Shown one piece after another: positions 25,837 through 37,590 of a DNA stretch of 64,000 bases. A program made the position numbers and the translations under genes. The stretch comes from Lichenibacterium dinghuense (GTDB lineage Bacteria > Pseudomonadota > Alphaproteobacteria > Rhizobiales > Beijerinckiaceae), in assembly GCF_021730615.1 (NCBI RefSeq), contig NZ_JAJLMN010000001.1, positions 868,001 to 932,000 of the forward strand. Direction: 5' to 3'. A model generated the notes under the pieces. The model searched no databases, was not told where the DNA came from, and saw only the letters and a list, made by a program, of their open reading frames with translations. Numbering within the stretch: position 1 is the first letter of the stretch; each line of letters begins with the position of its first letter.

Positions 25837-26133
25837 TTACAGCACTTCGACGCGCTCGGGATGCACTACCTCGACCTTGCGGTCGACGAGGTAGTCCGCC
25901 GACACACGGCGCCATTCCCGGAGGTGCGGCGTGTCGAAATGCGCCGACAGGGCCTCGCGCGACGCCCAGCGCTCGACGAAAAGGAACTCGTTCGGCTCCG
26001 TGATGCTGCTCGTGAGGTCGTAGGACAGGCAGCCCTCCTCCTTGATCGTGTGGGCGATCACGCTGCGCGCGTCCTCCAGGAAGCTGGCGCGCTTCTCGGG
26101 ATGGATGTGGAGGGTCGCGATCACGACGATCAT
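25837..26133 (-). CDS. Antibiotic biosynthesis monooxygenase (ABM)-domain protein
   Basis: 98 residues: IVVIATLHIHPEKRASFLEDA, EEGCLSYDLTSSITEPNEFLFVERW and SAHFDTPHLREW form the ferredoxin-like dimeric ABM/YgiN pattern. Members act as cofactor-free quinol monooxygenases or haem degraders; the specific role is unknown. The start at ATG 26133 is set by the family's N-terminal strand. It lies 26 bases upstream of the DUF29 gene. Confidence 0.88.
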   Translation of the reverse strand: MIVVIATLHIHPEKRASFLEDARSVIAHTIKEEGCLSYDLTSSITEPNEFLFVERWASREALSAHFDTPHLREWRRVSADYLVDRKVEVVHPERVEVL

Positions 26134-26314
26134 GGGCGGTGTCCTTCCTGGTCCGGCCCGTCCGGCGGCGCTCGGGCACGGCCGGCAGGGTGCCCGGATG
26201 TAACGCCCGAGCCCGGCCTTCGGCAACTGCCCGGAGCCGGGCCGCTTTGTGCCGCCCGCCCGAGCAGCTAAGGGGAGGCGCGCCGGATCATCGGCGGCGG
26301 ACGACAGGCGGGCG

Positions 26315-28744
26315 ATGCACGGCGACGGAACGGGCGCGGGGTCGAACACGGGATCGCGCGGCGCGCTGGGCTCCGCCCTGCGGGGCGCGGCGGTCCTGGC
26401 CGCCGTGGCGGCCGTCGCCGCCGCGGCGCTGCTGTCCGTGCTGCGCCCGCTGTCCCTCGCCATGCCGGGCAGCGGCCTCGACCCGTCCTGGATCGCGGTG
26501 CTGGGCGAGGCCGCGGTGCGGCACGCCCGCTGGGGCGTCGACCTCGCCTTCACCTACGGCCCCGCATCCGCGCTGGTGACGCGCTACTTCACCGACGGCT
26601 ATCTCGCGTCGGCCCTGCCGTTCCTCGTCGGGGTCGCGCTGGTCGACGCCCTGGCGCTGGTGTGTCTCGCGCGGGCCGCCGCGGCGGGGCGGCGCTTCGG
26701 CGGAGCCTTGATCGCCGTCGCGGTCGCGGCGGAGGTGGCGGCCCTCGCGGCGGAGCTGGCGCTCGACCAGGACAGCTTCTACTTCGCGCTAGCGCTCGCC
26801 CTGCTGCTGCTCGACCTCGTGCGCCGGCCGGGGCAGCGGCTGCCGCTCGCGGCCGTGCTGCTCGGCGCGGCGCTGCTCGGCGCGGCGGGGCTGGCCAAGA
26901 CGAGCTACGGCGTCGTCGCCCTGGGCGTCTTCGCCGTCGCCGATGCGCGGCGGCTCCTGGAGCTGCGGCGGCCGCCCGTGCTGGTGCCGGTCGCGCTCGC
27001 CGCGGCGCTCGCGGCCTTCCTGGCCTGCGGGCAGCGGCCCGGCGACCTGCCGGCCTACCTCGACCTGCAGGGCCAGGTGGCGGCGGGCTACGGCGAGGCC
27101 ATGTATCTGCCGCCCGGCCGCTGGGAGCTCGGGCTGTTCCTGTGCTGCGCCGCCGGGCTCATCGCCGTGGCGGGGATCGCGGGCACCCCCGGGCGGTGGG
27201 GCCGGGTCGCCGCCGCGCTCGGCACCGCCTTCGTGCTCGCCCTGTCGGTCAAGGCCGGCTTCGTGCGGGCCGACACGCACACGCAGATCGCGTGGTCCCT
27301 GCTCGGCCTCGCGGGCGTCGCGGTCGCGGTCGGGCTCGTGCTGCCGCGCTCCGCCGGAGGCGCCGCCCTGCTCGGCGCGTGCTCGCTCGCCGTGCTCTGG
27401 GTCGTGGGGCCGCTGTTCTTCCTGGCCGCCACGGAGCGCGCGCCCCGCCTCGCCGCGCTGCCCGAGGTGTATCGCGACATGGGCGCCGTGCTCCGCGCGG
27501 AGCGGGGCGCCTGGGCGGGTTTCCTGCGCGACCCGTCGGCCTTCGCCGCCGCGGCCCGCGCCGCGAAGGCGGCCGCCTGGGCCGGCATCCGCGACGCCCA
27601 GCCCCTGCCGCCCCTCGCCGGCAGCGTCGACATGCTGCCCTCCGATCAGAGCGCGCTGCTCGCGAACGGGCTCGACTATCGCCCGCGCCCGAGCTTCCAG
27701 GACTACTCGACCTACAGCGCGGGACTGATCGGCGCCAACGCCGCCTTCTACGCCGGCCCCCGCGCGCCGGACTGGGTGATCTTCGACGCGGGGGCGCTCG
27801 ACGACCGCCATCCCAACACGACGGAAGGCGCGCTGTGGCCCGATCTCCTGCGCCGCTACGAGCCGCAGCGCCGCGTCGGCCCCGGGATCGCCCTGCGCCG
27901 GCGGCCCCTGCCGCTGCCCGACGTGCTCGGGGACGCGATCCCGCGCGACGCGAAGCTCGGCGCGCGCGTCGCCGTGCCGGTGCCCGGCCCGGTCTTCGCC
28001 CGCGTGACGGTGCAGAAGACGCTCCTCGGGCGCCTCGCCTCCGCCCTGTTCCGCCCGCCGGCGCTGAGCCTGCAACTGACGCTCGCCGACGGCGGCGAGC
28101 GGACGTACCGCTTCGTCCCCGCCATCGCGGCGGCCGGCTTCCTGCTGTCGCCGCTCGTCGAGGACGCCGACGGCTTCGCCGACCTCGCCTTCGGCCACGG
28201 CGCGGAGGCCGGGGCGGGCGAGGTCAAGGCCTTGACGGTGGGCGGCTCGCCCTGGACGCGCTTCTTCTACGATCCCGACGTCGAGATCGCCTTCTACCCC
28301 GTCGCGGTCGCGGCTGCGCCGCCGAGCGCCGAAGCAGCGCCGCTGGCCGCCGAACTCGCCCACGCCCAAGCGTGGCGAAAGCTGGCCCGCGCGATCGACG
28401 CCGGCGCGCCGATGGACGGCGACCGGCTGTCCGTGCCGGCCCCGACCGCGCTGACGGTGCCGGTCGCGGGGGCGCGCCGCCTCCGGGTCGCGTTCGGCAT
28501 CGCGGACGGGGCCTGGACCGACGGAAAGACGCAGGGCGTGTGCTTCGCCCTCCGCGCGTCGCCCGGCGCGGCGCCGCTGTGGCGGCGATGCCTCGAGCCC
28601 CGGACGGTGGCGGCCGACCGCGGGCCGCAGTCGGCCGAGATCGCGCTTCCGCCGGGCCTCGCCACCGTCACGGCCGAGACCGACTGCGTCGCGGACTGCT
28701 CGTGGGGCTGGTCCTACTGGAGCGACATCGCGTCCGCCGAATGA
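26315..28744 (+). CDS. Large polytopic membrane protein with C-terminal extracytoplasmic domain
   Basis: 809 residues from ATG 26315. Residues about 20-400 contain ten or more hydrophobic helices separated by short loops, with acidic residues after the first helix (SGLDPSWIAVLGEAAVRH...GVDLAFTYGP). This is the topology of GT-C-type glycosyltransferases, whose acidic site sits in the first outer loop. Residues 400-809 are soluble and beta-rich, with two Cys pairs (GVCFAL..RRCLEP, TDCVADCSWGW). I recognise no named family. Two methyltransferases with glycan-enzyme marks follow, so a role in cell-surface polysaccharide synthesis is plausible, not proven. Confidence 0.7.
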   Translation: MHGDGTGAGSNTGSRGALGSALRGAAVLAAVAAVAAAALLSVLRPLSLAMPGSGLDPSWIAVLGEAAVRHARWGVDLAFTYGPASALVTRYFTDGYLASALPFLVGVALVDALALVCLARAAAAGRRFGGALIAVAVAAEVAALAAELALDQDSFYFALALALLLLDLVRRPGQRLPLAAVLLGAALLGAAGLAKTSYGVVALGVFAVADARRLLELRRPPVLVPVALAAALAAFLACGQRPGDLPAYLDLQGQVAAGYGEAMYLPPGRWELGLFLCCAAGLIAVAGIAGTPGRWGRVAAALGTAFVLALSVKAGFVRADTHTQIAWSLLGLAGVAVAVGLVLPRSAGGAALLGACSLAVLWVVGPLFFLAATERAPRLAALPEVYRDMGAVLRAERGAWAGFLRDPSAFAAAARAAKAAAWAGIRDAQPLPPLAGSVDMLPSDQSALLANGLDYRPRPSFQDYSTYSAGLIGANAAFYAGPRAPDWVIFDAGALDDRHPNTTEGALWPDLLRRYEPQRRVGPGIALRRRPLPLPDVLGDAIPRDAKLGARVAVPVPGPVFARVTVQKTLLGRLASALFRPPALSLQLTLADGGERTYRFVPAIAAAGFLLSPLVEDADGFADLAFGHGAEAGAGEVKALTVGGSPWTRFFYDPDVEIAFYPVAVAAAPPSAEAAPLAAELAHAQAWRKLARAIDAGAPMDGDRLSVPAPTALTVPVAGARRLRVAFGIADGAWTDGKTQGVCFALRASPGAAPLWRRCLEPRTVAADRGPQSAEIALPPGLATVTAETDCVADCSWGWSYWSDIASAE

Positions 28745-28847
28745 GGCGGCCGATCGGGAGGGGCCCCCTCCAGGGCCGACGCGGGCCGGATTGGCAGGGC
28801 CGGCGGGGTGATCTAATCCTCCCGTCGTGGTTCACCCTGGGGCCGAG

Positions 28848-29783
28848 ATGGATCTGAGACCCGCGCCGCTCGACCTCGCCGCGGCGGAGCCGCACCTGCC
28901 CGCCCCTCTGCGGCCCATCGCCCGCCGGCTCGACCTCCGGCTGGCCCGCCGCGATGGCATGGAGTCCGACGACGTCCACTACCTGTCGGTCGGCGCTTCC
29001 GCGCTCAACGTCATCCGGGTGGCCCTGTCCCTGGCGGGGCTGCCGGAGCCCGGCCGCGTGCTCGACTTCGGCTCGGGCGCCGGCCGGGTCACCCGCTGGC
29101 TCCGGGCCGCCTATCCCGACGCGGTCCTCGCCTGCTGCGACCTGCGCCCGCAGGACGTGGCCTTCTGCCGGGACCTTCTCGGGGTGGAAGCCTGGGCGTC
29201 CAGCGCCGACATCGAGGCGATCGCGTTCCGCGGCCCCCACGACCTGATCTGGATGGGCTCCGTCCTCACGCACCTCGACGAGGACGGGACGCGCCGCCTC
29301 GTGGACCGGGCCATGGCGGCGTTGAATCCGGGCGGCCTGCTGGTCGCGAGCACCAGCGGGCGCGCGGCGCGCGCCGTGCAGGACCACGACGGCTCCTACC
29401 TGGAGGGGGACGGGTGGCCGTCGGTCAAGCGCGGCTACGACGAGGGCGGGTACGGCTACGTCGACTATCCGGCCGGGGAAGGGTTCGCACCCGGATACGG
29501 GATCTCGCTGTCGAGCCCGGCTTGGCTGACGAGGCTCGCGACGGCCTCCCCCGGCCGGCGCCTCGTCATGCTGGCCGAGGGCGTGTGGGACGGCAACGGC
29601 GACGTCGTCGCCCTGCAGGTCGCCCCGGAGTTCGCCCGGGACCGGGATGTGCCCGGCCCGGAGGCGCGCGAGGCCGCGCGGCTGCGGGACCGGGTCGCGG
29701 GCCTCGAAGGCTCGACCTCCTGGCGCGTGACGGCGCCGATGCGGCGGATCGCGGCCGCGATCAAGGGGCCGGACCGGGGCTGA
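28848..29783 (+). CDS. Class I SAM-dependent methyltransferase, glycan-type
   Basis: 311 residues from ATG 28848. The SAM-binding motif is VLDFGSGAGRVTRWL, followed by VLACCDLRPQDVAFC, DLIWMGSVLTHLDEDG and LNPGGLLVAST. The C-terminus ends in GLEGSTSWRVTAPMRRIAAA, the short helix that closes many surface-polysaccharide glycosyltransferases and methyltransferases. It follows the large membrane protein at about 100 bases and converges with another methyltransferase on the opposite strand, so a shared surface glycan role is likely. Substrate unknown. Confidence 0.85.
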   Translation: MDLRPAPLDLAAAEPHLPAPLRPIARRLDLRLARRDGMESDDVHYLSVGASALNVIRVALSLAGLPEPGRVLDFGSGAGRVTRWLRAAYPDAVLACCDLRPQDVAFCRDLLGVEAWASSADIEAIAFRGPHDLIWMGSVLTHLDEDGTRRLVDRAMAALNPGGLLVASTSGRAARAVQDHDGSYLEGDGWPSVKRGYDEGGYGYVDYPAGEGFAPGYGISLSSPAWLTRLATASPGRRLVMLAEGVWDGNGDVVALQVAPEFARDRDVPGPEAREAARLRDRVAGLEGSTSWRVTAPMRRIAAAIKGPDRG

Positions 29784-29804
29784 GGCCGCGCCCGGCGCGT
29801 CCGC

Positions 29805-31391
29805 TCAACCCGCCGACGCGCGGAGCGGGATCGACAGGCGGTGGCGCAGCCCGGCCGCGTCCTCCGCCGTCACGTCGAGGCAGGCCCGCGCGGTGCCGGA
29901 ATCCGCGGGGAGATCGCCGGTGTCGAAGCGCAGGACGAAGCTGCGCGACAGCAGCTCGGCCCGCTTCGGATGCGGGGCCGGCGCCGACCATTCCAGCGCG
30001 ACCGGCAGGGGGTGGCCGTCCACCGACGCCTCGATGCGCTCGGCGCCGCGGCGCATGGCGATGAAGCCCCGCACCTCGGCGGCGCCCGGCGCGACCTCCA
30101 GGCCGTAGCTGTCGAGGTAGGGTTTCGACGGATCGAACCGCTGCTCGATCATGCCGAAGGCGTCGGGGTGGAAGTCCTGACGCGTGCCCACCTCGACGAT
30201 GCGGCCCGCGGCCTGCCCGTCCGCCCGCATCGGCGCGCCGGGCACGGGCTTCCGCATCACGGCCAGCGTGTCGTAGTCGAGGAAGCCGTTCGGCGCGATG
30301 AAGTCGATGTCGAAGATCGCGCCCCAGTAGCGCTGGACCCATTCGGGCGTCAGGAACAGCATGGGGCCGCCCATGCTCCACGGGTTGAAGGGGTTCGCCA
30401 GCACCATGCCGCGGTTGGCCGCGAAGGGCTCCGCGAGCTGGTCCTCGTACGAGTTCTGGCCCGGGAAGGTCAGGATGAAGGTGCCGCCCGGCTTCAGGAT
30501 GCGGCGCAGCTCCACGGCGAGCTGGTGCCAGTCGTCGTAGACCTGGCTGAACACCCCGACCGCGTAGACGAGGTCGAAGGAGTTGTCCTCGAAGGGCAGC
30601 GAGGGGGCCGGGCTGATCCGGTAGAAGCGGAACGGCGGCGACAGCTGCTCGGTGAGCCAGCGGATGCTGGGCCCGTCGATGTCGCAGCCCCAGAACTCGC
30701 AGCGGCGCGCCTCCTCGGTGAAGTAGCGGATCACGCGGCCGATGCCGCAGCCGTAGTCGAGGCAGCGCTTGCCGGCGAAGTCGAATCCTTCCGGCAGGCA
30801 GCGCAGGAGCGTGTCGTGCACGCCGCGGCCGACGACGGCCATGTGGTCGAGGTCGGGGGAGCCGATCCGCGCCGAGAGCGGCTGGGGCGGGGCCGGACGT
30901 CCGTCGGGGGCGGGCGGGGCCGCGGGCCCGAGCGGGAAGTCGACGCGGCTCACGGCGTAGCGGTGCCCGACCGAGAAGGGCAGGAGGCCGGCCCGGCTGG
31001 CGACCGCGAAGCTGTCGAAGGCCTGGCCCGCGTCGATGGCCTTGGGGCTGCGGCCCGAGGCCCGCCCGACGCGCAGGTAGTGCAGCAGGGGGTTCACGCC
31101 GGCCATGCCGGCCTCGGTGCATTCCCCGATGTACCATTGCCAGTCGAAGTCCGGGCCGGGGTCGCGGCCCTCGGCGGCGCCGACGCTGAGGTAGTGCACC
31201 GCCGGGTCCATGCCGGAGGCGGCGACGTCCGGGTAGCGGGCGAGGTAGAAACCCGCGTCGAACAGGCCGCTCGCCCGCAGTTCGGCGGCGTCGCGCTCCT
31301 GCGCGGTCGGACCGGGCGGCGCGGCGGGCACCGCGGGCTCGGAATGGCCCGCGGCCCCGCGCAGCGCCCGCTTCAAGCGTGTCCCCACCAT
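29805..31391 (-). CDS. SAM-dependent methyltransferase with glycosyltransferase-type N-terminal repeats
   Basis: 528 residues, with GAGGGA before ATG 31391. Residues about 38-115 carry two copies of a motif typical of alphaproteobacterial glycosyltransferases: FDAGFYLARYPDVAASGMDP-AVHYLSVGAAEGRDPG and, more diverged, WYIGECTEAGMAGVNPLLHYLRVGRASGRSP. The methyltransferase core follows (CLDYGCGIGRVIRYF, CEFWGCDIDGPSI, FDLVYAVGVFSQVYDDW, ILKPGGTFILTFPG). The last 150 residues include a beta-rich domain (LEVAPGAAEVRGFIAMRRG). It probably modifies a surface glycan. Confidence 0.85.
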   Translation of the reverse strand: MVGTRLKRALRGAAGHSEPAVPAAPPGPTAQERDAAELRASGLFDAGFYLARYPDVAASGMDPAVHYLSVGAAEGRDPGPDFDWQWYIGECTEAGMAGVNPLLHYLRVGRASGRSPKAIDAGQAFDSFAVASRAGLLPFSVGHRYAVSRVDFPLGPAAPPAPDGRPAPPQPLSARIGSPDLDHMAVVGRGVHDTLLRCLPEGFDFAGKRCLDYGCGIGRVIRYFTEEARRCEFWGCDIDGPSIRWLTEQLSPPFRFYRISPAPSLPFEDNSFDLVYAVGVFSQVYDDWHQLAVELRRILKPGGTFILTFPGQNSYEDQLAEPFAANRGMVLANPFNPWSMGGPMLFLTPEWVQRYWGAIFDIDFIAPNGFLDYDTLAVMRKPVPGAPMRADGQAAGRIVEVGTRQDFHPDAFGMIEQRFDPSKPYLDSYGLEVAPGAAEVRGFIAMRRGAERIEASVDGHPLPVALEWSAPAPHPKRAELLSRSFVLRFDTGDLPADSGTARACLDVTAEDAAGLRHRLSIPLRASAG

Positions 31392-31464
31392 CGTTCCCTC
31401 GCTCCGTGATGCGGTCCCGGCGGGCCGCGCGTCGCCGGCAGGGGCGACCCGCGGCCGGCGCCGG

Positions 31465-32154
31465 TCATCGGAAGGTGAAATCCAGCACCAGATCGCCCCT
31501 GAGTCCCGGTGCCGCCCCGGCCGCCGCGCCCGCCTGCGGGCTCGCGGCCGGGGCGGTGACGAACCGGATCACCCGCCCGCCGGCCGCGTTCGACGCCCCG
31601 ATCAGCGACGGATGCTCGCCCAGCAGCCGCGCCGACAGCACCGATGCCCCGAGCTCGCCGTAGCGGTCGGGCGCCAGCGGCGCCCCGGGCGGGGCGGCTT
31701 CGAGCCGGACGCCGACGTCCAGCGCGTCGAGGTCGAGCCGCGCGAAGGCGGAGCAGCCGGGGTCGTCGCTGCGCGGCGCCGTCACGCAGGCGGTCGCGTC
31801 GGCCAGGGCCGCGCCGAGCCGGCCCACCGCCGTCCCCTCCACCGCGGGCAGGCCGGACGCGTCGGCGGCGAGCACGTCCTGCAGCGGCAGCAGCACGGCG
31901 CCGTGCGCGGCGTCGGCCGCGGCGGCGAGGCCCCCGGCGCGCAGGCGGCCGGCCAGCGCGTCCAGGAAGGCGGCGATATCGGCGCGGCGCCGGGCCGCGT
32001 CCCGCTTGGCGGCCTCGCTGGCGACGGACTGGTCCGACACCTGCTGGAAGTACACCTGCGCGGCCACGAGGATCAGCAGCACGAACAGGACGCCGACCAC
32101 CATGTCGAAGAAGGGCCGGAAGTCGATCTCGTCGTCTGCCCCGGACACGCCCAC
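31465..32154 (-). CDS. MotB/ZorB-like membrane-anchored protein
   Basis: 229 residues from GTG 32154 (or GTG 32148). Near the N-terminus EIDFRPFFDMVVGVLFVLLILVAAQ is a single transmembrane helix with an Asp at its start, the position of the proton-carrying Asp in MotB/ExbD/ZorB. A helical linker (about 40-85) and a periplasmic domain with one Cys pair (ACVTAPRSDDPGCSAF) follow, ending in VIRFVTAP...DLVLDFTFR. The second half only loosely recalls an OmpA-like peptidoglycan-binding domain. It starts 2 bases after the stop of the MotA-like gene, so the two form an ion-channel pair. Confidence 0.65.
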   Translation of the reverse strand: MGVSGADDEIDFRPFFDMVVGVLFVLLILVAAQVYFQQVSDQSVASEAAKRDAARRRADIAAFLDALAGRLRAGGLAAAADAAHGAVLLPLQDVLAADASGLPAVEGTAVGRLGAALADATACVTAPRSDDPGCSAFARLDLDALDVGVRLEAAPPGAPLAPDRYGELGASVLSARLLGEHPSLIGASNAAGGRVIRFVTAPAASPQAGAAAGAAPGLRGDLVLDFTFR

Positions 32155-32155
32155 C

Positions 32156-33136
32156 TCAGGCGCCCGTCCGCGCGGGGGCCGGCTCGGCGACCTCGCGGCC
32201 CGCGCCGCGCCGCTCGGGCCCTTCGCGCTCGGCGAGGAGCCTGACGTCGCGCGCGAGGTCGGCGACGCTGGCCAGCAGGGCGTCGAAGCGGCGGAGCAGG
32301 TCGGCGGGCGCGAGGGCGGGCGCGCCGCCGGCTTCGGCGACCCCGGTCCGCTCGCGCCACAGGGCGAGGTAGCCCTCGATGCGGGTGAGCGCCCGCCCGC
32401 GCTCGCGGCGCACGGCCGCCGCGCCCTGCCGGGCGCAGAGCGTGATCAGGAAGGCGCTGATGAGCGCGGCCACGCTGGTGAGGAACTTGAAGGAGGCGGC
32501 GTTGAGCAGCTCCACGATGGCGCGCTTGGCCTGCTCGGCGTCGCCCGAGCGGAAGCCCTTCGATGCGAAATAGAGCGCCACCACGAGGCCGACGAAGGTG
32601 AAGATGAGGCCGACCGAGGTGAAGTAGCCGGGCAGGCTGCGCATCAGGTCGTCGGGCTCGGCCGCGTCGCTCGGCTCGGCGGCGACGAAGCTGGAGAAGG
32701 GGCGCCCCGGCACGCCGCGCCCGCGCAGCGCGTCGGCCTGGAACGCCGCCCAGGCGGCCACGAAGGTGCCGTGCCGCTGCAGCAGCAGGCCGAGCGCGCC
32801 GCGGGCCTCGGCCCAGGCGGCCGGCGTCGCGGCCCCGGCCACCCGCGGCTCGGGCAGGTCGTTGACCCGGGCGCGCACGCGGCGCAGGGCGCCCAGGGCG
32901 GGCCGGAGCACGGCCACCTGATAGACCGCGCAGGCGGCGAGGCCGGCCAGGAAGATCAGAAGCGCGGCGCAATACACGAAGGCGGGGTTGTTGATGAGCT
33001 CGACCAGCGGCACCAGCACGGGCCGCGCCAGGCCGAGCACGGCGAGGGCCAGCGAGGCCTGGATCGCGCCGGAGCTCAGCACCGCGTAGGCCAAACACGC
33101 CGCGACCGCGAACCCCAGCGCCAAACCTGCCCTCAT
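32156..33136 (-). CDS. MotA/TolQ/ExbB-like proton-channel protein (ZorA-like)
   Basis: 326 residues from ATG 33136, chosen for the GGAGCGGG about 6 bases upstream. Two N-terminal helices (LALGFAVAACLAYAVLSSG, AALLIFLAGLAACAVYQVAV) and a cytoplasmic stretch are followed by LPGYFTSVGLIFTFVGLVVALYFASKGF and LLNAASFKFLTSVAALISAFLITL. These are the two pore helices of the MotA/TolQ/ExbB superfamily in the form typical of ZorA (GLIFTFVGLV, SFKFLTSVAAL). A short C-terminal helical tail follows; ZorA of defence systems has a longer one. No zorC, zorD or zorE gene is near. Confidence 0.75.
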   Translation of the reverse strand: MRAGLALGFAVAACLAYAVLSSGAIQASLALAVLGLARPVLVPLVELINNPAFVYCAALLIFLAGLAACAVYQVAVLRPALGALRRVRARVNDLPEPRVAGAATPAAWAEARGALGLLLQRHGTFVAAWAAFQADALRGRGVPGRPFSSFVAAEPSDAAEPDDLMRSLPGYFTSVGLIFTFVGLVVALYFASKGFRSGDAEQAKRAIVELLNAASFKFLTSVAALISAFLITLCARQGAAAVRRERGRALTRIEGYLALWRERTGVAEAGGAPALAPADLLRRFDALLASVADLARDVRLLAEREGPERRGAGREVAEPAPARTGA

Positions 33137-33299
33137 CGCGTCCCGCTCCAACTCCGTCGGCCCGATCGCCCACCCGGCTTGTAAGGGCATCGCCGGTCGG
33201 CCGGAAGGTGGCGCCGGGTGAAATGTGCCGTGGCGGTCCACGCGGCGCGTGTGGGGCGGGCCGATCAGACCGGCGCGGGACCGGCGGGGGAGCGGCGCC

Positions 33300-33920
33300 T
33301 CAGCGCGGCCGCATCATCACAAACTTCTCCGCTTCCGTGACCCTGAAGTAGTCGCCGGGCCCGCCGCCGCGCAGGATCGGCCCGGCCAGCGCCGTCTGGT
33401 ACACGCCGTCGCGGATCAGCGCCCGGTCGATGTGGACGGCCACGACCTCGCCGAACACCATCCAGCTGTCGACCTCGCGGCCCGCGGCGGTCTTGAGGCG
33501 CAGGATCTCCGACACCTTGCACTCGAACGAGACCGGGCTTTCGGCGACGCGCGGCGCCCCGATCAGGCGCGACGGCGCGGGGGTGAGCCGCGCGAGGTCG
33601 AACTCGTCGACGCCGGCCTCGACGGCGGCGCAGGAGGCGTTCATGGCCTCGGCCAGCGCGAAGGTGGACAGGTTCCAGCCGAACTCGCCCGTCGCCTCGG
33701 CGTTGCGGAGGCTGTCCTTGCGGCCCACCGAGCAGAAGCCAACGATCGGGGGCACGTAGTTGAAGGCGTTGAAGAAGCTGTAGGGGGCGAGGTTGCGCCG
33801 CCCGTCCCCGTCCACCGTGGAGATCCAGCCGATGGGGCGCGGGCCCACGATGCTGTTGAACGGGTCGTGGGCGAGGCCGTGGCCCTTGGCGGGCTCGTAG
33901 AAGTGCATGTCGTGGGCCAT
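33300..33920 (-). CDS. Flavin reductase-family (FMN-binding split-barrel) protein
   Basis: 206 residues. The family signature is clear: DPFNSIVGPRPIGWISTVDGDGRRNLAPYSFFNAFNYVPPIVGFCSVGRKDSLRN, seen over residues about 18-75. It is followed by ATGEFGWNLSTFALAEAMN and FECKVSEILRLK. These proteins bind FMN and either reduce it or act on small substrates. It is monocistronic, separated from the MotA-like gene by about 160 bases and from the secreted protein by 66. The exact reaction is unknown. Confidence 0.9.
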   Translation of the reverse strand: MAHDMHFYEPAKGHGLAHDPFNSIVGPRPIGWISTVDGDGRRNLAPYSFFNAFNYVPPIVGFCSVGRKDSLRNAEATGEFGWNLSTFALAEAMNASCAAVEAGVDEFDLARLTPAPSRLIGAPRVAESPVSFECKVSEILRLKTAAGREVDSWMVFGEVVAVHIDRALIRDGVYQTALAGPILRGGGPGDYFRVTEAEKFVMMRPR

Positions 33921-33986
33921 GGGGGTCGCCTCGGTCGGGGGTCGGCCCGTGCCTACCCCATCCCCGCCCCGCAGGGCAAAGGGCCG

Positions 33987-34391
33987 TCACGGCACGACGT
34001 CGACGTCCACCGTGATGTGGGAGGTGCCGCGGAGGATGCGCTCCGCCATGATCTCGCCGCCCACCTCCAGCACGAAGCGGTCGGGGCCGACGTAGCCCTT
34101 CTGCGAGGCGTAGCCCCAGCTCGTCAGGCCCTGCGTCCCGGCGCGCCCGTGCGCGGCCTGCTCCGAGATGGCGAGGTGGTTGACCCCGCCGGCGCTGACG
34201 GTGCGGCCGCGGCCGCCCTGGGTGAAGGGCACGCCGCACACGGCCCCGCTCTTCACCACCATGCGGGTCGAGCCGTCGGAGCCGAAGAACAGCTGGTAGG
34301 GGGTGACCTGGCAGTTGGCCGCGAAGGCCGGCGCGGCGGCGGACGACAGCGCGGCGACGAGCGCGAGGCGGGACAGGGTCAAGGCGGGCAC
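33987..34391 (-). CDS. Secreted hypothetical protein
   Basis: 134 residues with a signal peptide ([20 protein letters not shown]) and a small beta-rich domain. Two Cys ([18 protein letters not shown]) could form a disulfide. The end, [18 protein letters not shown], is strand-like. No named family is recognised. It diverges from clpB across about 250 bases. Confidence 0.65.
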   Translation of the reverse strand: MPALTLSRLALVAALSSAAAPAFAANCQVTPYQLFFGSDGSTRMVVKSGAVCGVPFTQGGRGRTVSAGGVNHLAISEQAAHGRAGTQGLTSWGYASQKGYVGPDRFVLEVGGEIMAERILRGTSHITVDVDVVP

Positions 34392-34642
34392 CGTTCCGAT
34401 CGGGGTGTGACCTCATCGCCCAACAACTGCGGGGCGGCGAAGTTGCTGCGATCGACCGATTTTTCCACTCTGGAGGTGCTCCGACGGAAAGTGTGACTTT
34501 TTTATCGCAATCGGCCGGGCGAGCCTGGACGCCGCCTCGCTCCGCACCCACATCGGGGTCATGCCGGCCGCCGCAACGGGGCCGGGCTTTGTCGGACGAC
34601 CCGCGCCGCTCCGGGGCCGGGTCGCCATGGAGGCGTAAACCC

Positions 34643-37282
<2,640 letters not shown>

Positions 37283-37418
37283 CGGGCGGGGGGCGGCGGC
37301 TGGACCTCGTCCGGCCGCATCCGGTCCGCCCCCCTCCACCACGAGCGGCATGGTCGAGGGGACCGACCGGGCGTGTCCCCTCGGATTCGATCTCACGAGG
37401 TCGTATCTCTCATCCGCC

Positions 37419-37530
37419 CTCATCCTGTGCCGGCCCGCAGGGCCGTGTCGAAGGACGCAGGAGCGGGCAGTCGCTGCGGAGGGCGCCTGGGTCCTTCGAC
37501 ACGGGGCCCTTGGCCCCGGCTCAGGATGAG
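37419..37530. repeat. Palindromic interspersed repeat, copy 1
   Basis: CTCATCCTG (37419-37427) and CAGGATGAG (37522-37530) are exact inverted ends. Inside, CGTGTCGAAGGAC and GTCCTTCGACACG form a second exact inverted pair, with GGGCC-rich segments between. The RNA would fold into a long hairpin. Copy 2 (43599-43714) shares the same ends and arms. It lies in the clpB-dhaL intergenic region, downstream of both convergent genes, and may act as a transcription terminator or be a small miniature element. Confidence 0.8.
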
Positions 37531-37590
37531 AGGGGTCGAGAAGACAGGTCGAGGGAACCCTCGCCGTTGGTCCCATCGCCCTCCCTGGCA

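Noticed and set aside
31465-33136. A complete Zorya defence system
   Set aside because: Only the proton-channel pair is present; no zorC, zorD or zorE gene lies within several kilobases.
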